A stretch of DNA of 16,338 bases from Mansonella perstans (taxonomy: Eukaryota > Nematoda > Chromadorea > Rhabditida > Onchocercidae): positions 1-16,338 of the forward strand of contig JBAMDO010000459.1 of NCBI GenBank assembly GCA_037074765.1, given 5' to 3'. Below, in pieces: positions 9,497 through 16,338 of this stretch. The notes under the pieces are model-generated. The model was given only the letters and a program-made list of their open reading frames with translations, made no database searches and was not told where the DNA came from. Position numbers and translations under genes: made by a program. Each line of letters begins with the position of its first letter. The stretch's first letter is position 1.

Positions 9497-10710
9497 TCAG
9501 TTTCATCATTTATCAAATGAGAGAATTGTCGTTTTGATGTAACCGAAAACTGTTGCACATTTTTTAATGCGACGAAATCAATTATTCAATTTGAACATTA
9601 AAGTTATAACAAGGAAAACCAAAAAAAATGGAAATAATATAAACGAAATCATTCACTAATTAATAATGAAAAATATTAGCAAGGAATAATTATTTGTAAG
9701 TTATATTATGACAAAATATTACAATAAGGTTATAAATTACTAATTTGTTAACAAAGATAAGTTAATTACTGATCACTTAATAAAAATACTGCAAAAAAAA
9801 AAATTAATTGTCTACAAATTTAGGAAAAAAAAACTATTCGGAAGAATTTATGAAGAAAAATTTATTGAGAAGAAATTAAATCAATTATTAATTTATCAAT
9901 AAATTTAAATCTGTTTAAAAAAATTTTAAAAAAATTAAATTTGTTCTTTTATCCTTAATGTACTATAATTTTTTTTTTATCCTTATATAAACGAATTTAA
10001 TTGGTTATAAATCATTTTATAATTATTTATTTTCTCGTCTATTTTTTTTTTTTTAATAATTTATCAGTAAATTTAAAGGATAGTTTTCTTCTTTGTTTTA
10101 AAAATTCTTTTTTCTGAGAAAAAATACATTGTTAATTTTATTTTAAAAAAAAGGTAAAAGCATTGTTTGCTTTTTTCTTCTTTATGTTTTATTGGAAGCA
10201 ATGAAATTTTTCTTTCAAAAATTAATTGAAATAATTTTCCATTGATGCAAAAAGAGGAAGAAAAACGAACGATCAATCAATAACCGATCAATTAACAATT
10301 TAACAAAAAACATTAATTTTTGAAATTTTTCGATGTTTTCGTGAAAAAAAAAATTTACAAAAGGAAAATTATTGGTGTAGTAGTAGGCAAAAGTAATCTC
10401 TTGCTTTTTCTTTCTCTTGCTAACAATAAATTATTCATTCAGTAAGAATAACGATGACAATAAGAGAATGGCAAAAATCAATTACATTCGGGCAAAATGA
10501 ATGAATTATCGGGTGAATATAAGTTACATTAAATTTTTTTTATTAATCAATTATGGTGACAAAAAAAAAATCAAAAGGGCCATTTATGAAGGAAAAAGAG
10601 CAAAAAATCTTTCAGCGCAAATCTTATTAAATATAGTGCAGTAAAATGAAACAATTTAATTATTAAAGTAAGTAAGTTGAATATACTGTATCAGTCAATA
10701 TCAATAATAT

Positions 10711-10791
10711 AACTAATATGCTCTGTGATAACTGATGCAACTGATATGATAGCTGGTGCAATTGATATGCTCTGTGATAGCTGATAGCATT
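10711..10791. repeat. Imperfect 49-bp direct repeat
   Basis: AACTAATATGCTCTGTGATA at 10711 recurs as AATTGATATGCTCTGTGATA at 10760, both followed by a CTGAT-GCA-type sequence. Smaller CTGATATGATAGCTG-like motifs lie within the unit, suggesting a degenerate nested repeat. Confidence 0.65.
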
Positions 10792-12108
10792 AGATTTCCC
10801 ATAGAAAAATATTACGGATTAATCAATGTGCAAGCATTACCGCAAAAATTTCAAAGAGCATTTTGCAAATTCCAATATTGCTGCTATACATTTGAAATAT
10901 GCATTGAAAGATTTTGAATAAATGTAAATTTAAATTTTTAAAAAATAAGCATAATTTAATGAATATATTAGATGAATCAAATATGATATTTGATCATCTT
11001 TTTAACACAGCGAAATTTTGTATTATTAATTCATTAAGTTATTTATTCTGTGGAATTTATCGGTCAATTAAAAGCCGAATTATGTAATAATTGATAAAAA
11101 CGGTTAATTAAAAATTGAACTTTTAGATTACTAATGCTTTTGAAAATAAACTAATACCGAATAAATTTTAATTTAATGGGTAATTAAATAATAATATTTT
11201 AAAAGATTAATAATAACGATAAACGTGATAAAGAAGATGCAAAATACGAATAAAATACGAATATTGAATAATATTTTAATATATTTATTTAGTATATGAT
11301 AATTTAATATATTTACAATGATAATATTGCAATGTTATTATTACTATCGCCTCTATTATTATGATTAATATTATTATTACAATAATCTACATTACATGCA
11401 TAATTCAGAACAGCAAACCGAATGCTTCGCATTTGTCCAAAAAATAGCAGTAACTTTTAGTTATTAGTACTGCTATTATCATTGTTACTAACATCTATAT
11501 CACTATCACTAATATTATTATTATTGCAATCGAACAGTTCATCTTTTTTCCGGATGGATAATTTGATATTTTTCTGAAATATGTAATAACTTTCGCTGCA
11601 TATTTCAAGAATGAACAAAAGCATGCAAAAATATTTTTTTTTTCTTTGTTGGTAGCACAATTTCCCTTCAATGATTTAATTAACAAATTCTTCTCTACCC
11701 ATTTCATTTCATCATTTCTTTTTTTCTTATATATCAAAAATTTCAAAAATTCGAAAAAAAAAACCCAAACATTTTTCAATCTATTTTAAAAGAATTTTTT
11801 TTTCACAGATTCCAAAGATTTCGTTTGTTTCATTTCTTTATACAGTTCTCTGTGTATTACAAATAATTTTAAATATTAAAAATTTTTTTCTTAAAATCTC
11901 AAAATGTAATCACAATTAGATGAAAGTGCGAAGAAAAAAAAAAAGAAGTGAGGGAAATTTTTTAACTTCTAGATTTTTGCAAAAGTTTTTTTTTGTCGCT
12001 AACATTTTTCTAACATTGTCTCATGGAGTGATAGTGACATGTACTGATGAAAAATTTTCAACATTGTCTATCATAATGTAATACTAGAATACGAAAATTA
12101 AATGTATA

Positions 12109-12174
12109 ATCTTTCATCACGTTACGTAAAATCTTTCAATACGTAACGTAGAATCTCTCACGTTTTGTGACATT
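12109..12174. repeat. Three 22-bp tandem units containing a 10-bp inverted repeat
   Basis: Units start at 12109, 12131 and 12153, each with ATCT(T/C)TCA followed by an ACGT-containing core; the third is degenerate. ACGTTACGTA (12119-12128) and TACGTAACGT (12140-12149) are perfect inverted arms with an 11-base spacer. The CpG/TACGTA content is unusual for this AT-rich neighbourhood. Confidence 0.7.
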
Positions 12175-12364
12175 ATGTTTTTGTTAACATAAATATAACA
12201 TGTAACTTTTAAACACAAGTATATTTCTTTTTCTGATTTACTGAGTAAATATTAGCTATTAAAAAAGAAAATGTAAGAAATGAGATAAAATGTGATGAAG
12301 AAATGTGTATATCCTTTAGTTCGCACAATTAACTGTTAAAATTTTACTCACAAAATTACACAGA

Positions 12365-12600
12365 TACATCACATACACATTGACATACACATACACATGT
12401 ACATACATGAACACATATACATGCGCATTCACAAATCTAAACACATACAAACATACACACATACACATATACAGAATATCCTACATACACACGCATACAA
12501 GATACACACATATACGTAAACATAAACTCGCGTACGCATGCATGCATACACATATTTCATATATATATCTATATAAACCAATTTACACATCCATATGAAA
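12365..12600. repeat. Degenerate ACAT/ACAC microsatellite
   Basis: A run of about 235 bp is dominated by ACATAC, ACACAT and TACATG units with interruptions, largely alternating purine and pyrimidine. The open frame through it (a Thr/Tyr/His repeat translation) is a by-product of the repeat. Confidence 0.85.
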
Positions 12601-12659
12601 ATTTCGGATTGTGCAGTTTGATTGGTTGATTTGTACGGGTTTATTTCGGGTTGTTAGAT

Positions 12660-12840
12660 GGCATAAATTGAAGTGATCCTTTTTTTTTTTTTTTTTCTTC
12701 CCTTACCCTTTCAATTCGTCCTTCTTTTCAACAAATCTTTTTTTTAATACAATTCTACAAACCCCGTCATTATCATCACACTAACCTTTCATTCTCTTCA
12801 TTTCCTTTTTTTTTTTTCTTTTTTTTTTTTGCAACTCTCT
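12660..12840 (+). repeat. Pyrimidine-rich tract
   Basis: The + strand is strongly T/C-rich with T runs of 10-18 bases, interrupted by CTTCCCTTACCC and CTCTTCATTTCC. Such tracts are frequent in this window and no function can be assigned. Confidence 0.6.
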
Positions 12841-12955
12841 TACGTCATTTATGTAATTAAGCTGCTATTATATGTAATAATTTTTCGCTTTTTCGTTATT
12901 ATTACTTTGTGAAAATTATTGCTTTGTATAATTAATATATATTTATACAAACAAA

Positions 12956-13400
12956 GTATATATTTATTGATATTGTTATAGGTAATATAGTCATTGTTAT
13001 CGTTATAGGTAATATAACAATATCAATAATAAAGGTAATATAATGTTATAGGTAATAAAAAATTCTAACAGTATATATTTATTAATATTGTTATAGGTAA
13101 TATAGTCGTTGTTATCGTTATAGGTAATTTAGTCGTTATTACTGTTAGAAATCATATACTCTCTGTTATTGTTTTAAGTAATATAATCATGTTATAAGTA
13201 ATATATAGATTATATTATTATTATAGGTAATATACTCACTGTTATTCTTATAGGTAATACAGTCATTATTATAGGAAATATAATCATATGTTATTGTTAT
13301 AGGTAATATATTCGTGTTATAGATAATATACTGATCATATGTTATTGTTATAGGTAATATACTCATTGTTTTGTTATAAGTCATATACTCTCTGTTATTG
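12956..13400. repeat. Minisatellite with TTATAGGTAATATA core
   Basis: The core TTATAGGTAAT occurs nine times exactly between about 12975 and 13355, with further variants (TTATAAGTAAT, TTATAGGAAAT, TTATAGATAAT). The cores alternate with TCATTGTTATTG-like spacers of 8-30 bases. A higher-order repeat of about 115 bp is visible: GTATATATTTATT followed by the same two cores starts at 12956 and again at 13071. A hairpin (TTTGTATAA at 12923-12931, TTATACAAA at 12943-12951) sits just outside the left edge. The antisense open stretch inside the array is a repeat artefact. Confidence 0.9.
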
Positions 13401-13881
13401 TTCTAAATAATTACAAAGTTAAATTACTATCATTTAAAATTCTTTATTCCAAATAAAAATCATTTCTAATAACCATTTCTGGTATAGTATGATATACATG
13501 CATATCTATCATCTTCTAGAATAATTTTTGGAATTAAAAAACGAAAATTATGAATATAATAATTTTAAATAACATTTAATAAACAAAATTATGCAAGAAA
13601 ATCATTATCAGAAATAGTTTATCAGAATTAATTGCATTTCATTTTCTGTTTGCTAATTTTAAAATTATTGGAAGGATTTCCATTTCTTCTTTATTCTATA
13701 TTTTTTCCATCTATCATAAATTTCATTAAATAAGAAAACAAAAAGAAAAAATTTTAATAAAAGTTTGTAGTATAGCGAAAATTAGTTCAATTTTAAAATA
13801 CTTGACATAAAAATGGCAATAAGTAAAAATTGATTGTTTTTCAAAAATAAAATTGAAAAAAAAGATTGACGAAATAACAGG

Positions 13882-13912
13882 AAATAAAATTTTTTAAAAC
13901 AAAATTTTATTT
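13882..13912. repeat. 12-bp AT inverted repeat
   Basis: AAATAAAATTTT (13882-13893) and AAAATTTTATTT (13901-13912) are perfect arms around TTAAAAC. They are A/T-only and therefore weakly informative. Confidence 0.5.
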
Positions 13913-13982
13913 TGTTTCTTTTTTTTTTTTTAAATTGAATCTTTAGATAGAAAATAAAAATGAAATATTAAAAAGTGATTTA

Positions 13983-14042
13983 ATGAAAAGAGAAAGAAAG
14001 AGAAAAAAGATGAGTAAAAAAGGAAAAAGAAAAAAAAGAATT
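13983..14042. repeat. Homopurine tract
   Basis: About 60 bases are almost entirely A and G on the + strand (AGAGAAAGAAAGAGAAAAAAG and similar), interrupted by one GATGAGT. Such tracts can form unusual DNA structures. There is no coding signal. Confidence 0.65.
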
Positions 14043-14259
14043 GGATTAAAATAATCCAGATATATATACTATACGAAATTCATAATTTTCATCCTAAATT
14101 CACGCTTTGAAATTTTTATCGATTTCGAAGATAGAAGAATTTTTAAATCAACATGTCACAAATCATCAGCACACATCAACCATTTCATAAGTCAAAAATA
14201 TTATCATGAAAATTTTCGTGTGAAATTCGAAATTGTGGATTATGAAATGAAATAAAATA

Positions 14260-14296
14260 TGCTTTCCATCAATTACAAATTGCTAGATGGAAAGCA
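14260..14296. repeat. 11-bp inverted repeat, small hairpin
   Basis: TGCTTTCCATC (14260-14270) pairs perfectly with GATGGAAAGCA (14286-14296) across a 15-base loop that itself contains AATTACAAATT. The arms have mixed composition, so this is less likely to be chance than the A/T-only palindromes. The stem is too short for a typical microRNA precursor. Confidence 0.6.
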
Positions 14297-15057
14297 ATTG
14301 ATAAAATTTTGACTTATTCCAAAATTATCCTCATATTTTATTTTTAGCATTAACTTCCAAAAAAAAATTTTTTTTTTTTGCCGAAATTAATCCAAATATT
14401 CAAAATCTCTATTTTTTTATCTTTTAAAATTTTTTTTGAAAAAAATTTTTTTTTTTCATTTTTTTTGAAAAACCATTTTCCACTGCCATGCATACATGCT
14501 ACTATTTTTGTAAAAAATCAATTCCGCATAATAAATTTATCAAAAAATTCTGAAATTTAAAATAAAAAAAATTAAAAAGAAAAAAGACAATGAAAAATAG
14601 CCATCAATTATTTTCGTCTTCTTTATTTTAATTTATTCATTTCGAATTATTTTTCATCACATTTGTCAAAAAAAAAAATTATTATTATCATTGTTCAAAA
14701 ATAATTGTTGTTTTAAATAAAATGAATGTTAATTTTTTTCTTTTTGGTCAAAAAGATATTATATGTGTTAATTTATGAATTTAATTAAAATAATATATTT
14801 TATAAATCAAAAAGAGAAAAAAATTGAATTTTACAAAACATTCCTTTTATTTTTCATTAAAAATAACAATTTTTCAGTTTTATATTCGATGAAATAATTT
14901 TTTACAACATTTCCTGGATCACAATTCAGGAATTTTTCAATGATATTCAATATTGAACATAATCTTTATGGATTAGCTGTACGATATATAGCATTGATAT
15001 ACCTGATATAGTACAATCGTATTAGTTTATTAGTATAAAATTAGATAACATTTTGTT

Positions 15058-15135
15058 TTTGGTTTTTTTCTTCTTTCTTCTTCTCTCTTTCTTCAACTCT
15101 TTCTGATATTCCGTCCTCTTCTCTACTCCTCTCAA
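15058..15135 (+). repeat. Pyrimidine-rich tract upstream of the 28S fragment
   Basis: TTTTTTCTTCTTTCTTCTTC-type sequence continues through CTCTTCTCTACTCCTCTC. It ends about 33 bases before the ribosomal fragment begins. It may mark the insertion context but could be coincidence. Confidence 0.55.
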
Positions 15136-15167
15136 ATTCAAAACAATTTTTAAAGAAAGAAAAAAAT

Positions 15168-15345
15168 ACGCAAGTGCCTCAAGACTAGCTCAGAGAGGAT
15201 AAAAGCCTCTCGTAGACTAAAAAGGCAAAAGCTCGTTTGACCTAGATTTCCAGTACGAATTACAGACCATGAAAGCGTTGCCTATCGATCGCTTTGAAAA
15301 TTCTTAGAAGCTTTCTCTAGCAAGCAGGTGTCAGAATGAAAAAGT
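15168..15345 (+). pseudogene. Decayed 28S (LSU) rRNA fragment, domain V region
   Basis: This block of about 175 bp is visibly GC-richer than its surroundings and matches, in order, the eukaryotic 28S sequence just 5' of the peptidyl-transferase loop. Landmarks are GCAAGTG-CCTCAAG (functional: GCAGGTGTCCTAAGG), AGCTCAGAGAGGATAAAAGC, GGCAAAAGCTCGTTTGA (15224-15240), CAGTACGAATTACAGACC (15251-15268; consensus CAGTACGAATACAGACC), ATGAAAGCGTTGCCTATCGATC and GCAGGTGTCAGAA (15325-15337). It carries an inserted T, an inserted base pair or so near the end, and many substitutions at normally invariant sites, so it is not functional. The match is lost before the invariant ACCACAGGGATAACTGG, and no other rDNA is seen on either side. 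The alignment is from memory of 28S sequences. Confidence 0.88.
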
Positions 15346-16338
15346 AATAATCGCAACAAAAATTTTTACACCAACAAAAAAAAATTACATTTATCACAAA
15401 TATGTAATTAACATTTTGGAAATTAAATTTCAATTACAAATTTATGTTTTATTTCCATTTTTAATAATCAAGCAAACTTTGTTTTTATAAGACGACAAAA
15501 GTCTGCCCAGGAACAAATTTCATTGTTTGTTTATAAATTTCATTTTCGTTAGTAAAAATTTTAATTTCTCATTTATTAAACATTTTTTTCTTGAAATATC
15601 ATTAGTTAACTAATGTAATATAATGTTTGAAACTTACTTTTTCAAAATTTTACTTCTTTTTTCTGTATTTCATTTCAGATTTAGTTTTTGAATACAATTT
15701 CATGTTTCGCGATTTTTTTTTTTAAATTACCCTTTCTATTGGGTTAAATTAATTAAAAGAGTTAAAAAGAAAATAAAATAATTGAAAAGCATACTTCTCG
15801 ATGATAATTATTTTATTTAAAATCTATAGTAATGATATGATAATTTGATTAATATTAAATTGAATATTTTTTAAATAAATGCAGGTATAGAAAATTTAAT
15901 TATTTAAATAATTTAATTTTATAAACATTCTTTTTTCTGCGAAACAATTACAAGTTAAAGTTTTCACTAAGCAAAAATTAATTCGATTAAATGATAATAT
16001 TAATACTGTCGAATAATAATACTCAATATTCTTAAATGATAATATCAATATTCTAAATGGTAAAATTCAGTACTAATCTCAAATTAAGATATAAGTTTGA
16101 AATTTGTATTATAAAATTTTTGCATAGCATTCTTTGCATGATCGTACTTTTTCTTTTTTTTTTTTAGATTTTCACATATACACACATGCATAAACAAGCA
16201 TCACATCAAAATTGCTTTTTGAAATGATCGAAATGAAAAAATGAAAGAAATCTATTGGAGATGAAAAAGTCGGAAAAGCTCTTCGTGTTATATTCAGAGG
16301 AAAAAAAATTTTGGTCGTTAATACTTTTACGGAAAAAA
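15346..16338. other. Gene-free AT-rich terminal stretch
   Basis: No exon is convincing. A perfect 16-bp palindrome, CATTAGTTAACTAATG, lies at 15600-15615. Two adjacent 21-base units beginning TAAATG(A/G)TAA(T/A)AT lie at 16033-16053 and 16054-16074, with a related unit at 15988. A T-run ending in TTTTTTAG at about 16167 resembles an acceptor but leads quickly to stops. The last 78 bases, from an ATG at 16261, are open to the window edge. Confidence 0.45.

Larger units (their letters stand above)
6808..10660. other. Gene-free AT-rich stretch after the FN3/MAM gene
   Basis: I find no exon chain, RNA gene or transposon here. The proximal part must hold the 3' UTR. AATAAA at 7495-7500 is the clearest polyadenylation-like hexamer, with the weaker AATGAA near 7098, but neither is convincing in DNA this AT-rich. 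A TA run lies at about 7213-7225. Overlapping open stretches around 7797-8077 on both strands are T-rich low-complexity reading. Slightly GC-richer DNA at 8805-8900 (GGTGGGCGAAGTGTATGC, TACCTGGCGCATGCAAA) has stops in all frames and could be a repeat relic. Confidence 0.5.
10661..15057. other. Gene-free repeat-rich stretch
   Basis: This stretch holds tandem repeats (10711-10791, 12109-12174, 12365-12600, 12956-13400), hairpins (13882-13912, 14260-14296), trinucleotide ATT-rich DNA (11330-11530) and homopurine or homopyrimidine tracts. No exon chain was found. The antisense open stretch at 11457-11660 translates partly into an Asn-rich run derived from the ATT repeats. Its other parts show no recognisable domain. 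Confidence 0.5.

Noticed and set aside
11457..11779. Antisense open stretches with an Asn/Asp/Ser-rich tail
   Set aside because: The Asn-rich part comes from ATT trinucleotide repeats and the rest is Lys/Phe-rich noise. Two different frames are open over the same DNA, which argues against coding.
11809..11880. Possible distant terminal exon after the strong acceptor TTTTTTTTTCACAG, in the phase needed by a donor at 6803
   Set aside because: It would require an intron of about 5 kb, far longer than the others in this gene. The short tail (SKDFVCFISLYSS...) has no identifiable domain, and the acceptor at 6945 is much closer.
12380..12598. Thr/Tyr/His-repeat open frame
   Set aside because: It is a direct translation of the ACAT/ACAC microsatellite.
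13187..13384. Antisense Ile/Thr/Tyr/Asn repeat open frame
   Set aside because: It is a translation of the TTATAGGTAATATA minisatellite.
14378..14560. Open frame rich in Phe, Lys and Ile
   Set aside because: It reads through poly-T/poly-A runs with no ATG-proximal context, splice signals or recognisable domain.
16237..16338. Open frame running to the window end, with ATG at 16261 (MKKSEKLF...)
   Set aside because: Only 26 codons from the ATG, A-rich, with no recognisable domain and no convincing acceptor in frame. It could be the first exon of a downstream gene but cannot be supported here.

Overview
The window looks like nuclear DNA of a nematode, probably a clade III/filarial-type worm. 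It is extremely AT-rich, full of poly-T/poly-A runs and short tandem repeats. It carries one intron-rich gene whose introns have GTNNGT-like donors and short TTTTCAG/TTTTAG acceptors. I see no bacterial operon structure, tRNA, CRISPR array or intact transposon. The species assignment is inference from composition and splicing style only.

Layout. 1-2480 is upstream intergenic DNA with two old local duplications (about 381-680 and 1340-1655) and CT-rich microsatellites. 2571-6807 (or to 6977) holds the only gene I can support. It lies on the + strand and has nine exons that I assembled by hand: 2613-2700, 3052-3249, 3548-3655, 4138-4300, 4570-4742, 4832-4978, 5632-5766, 6250-6383 and 6676-6807. 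These join to 1278 nt, an open frame of 425 codons plus stop, with phase-consistent junctions throughout. The predicted protein is secreted: a signal peptide, two fibronectin type III domains resembling the distal FN3 repeats of the netrin receptors DCC/neogenin/Frazzled, then one MAM domain, with no transmembrane segment. Most open stretches in other frames are AT-rich noise.

6810-16338 is about 9.5 kb with no gene I can support. It holds several hairpin-forming inverted repeats, an ACAT-rich microsatellite (12365-12600), a TTATAGGTAATATA minisatellite (12956-13400), and homopurine and homopyrimidine tracts. It also holds a decayed fragment of 28S ribosomal RNA (about 15168-15345).

The items most worth following up are: the secreted DCC-like FN3-FN3-MAM architecture; the isolated 28S fragment far from any rDNA unit; a duplicated exon end with an intact donor inside intron 6; and the ambiguous 3' end, where the stop codon is embedded in a GTTAGT donor of the type this gene uses elsewhere.
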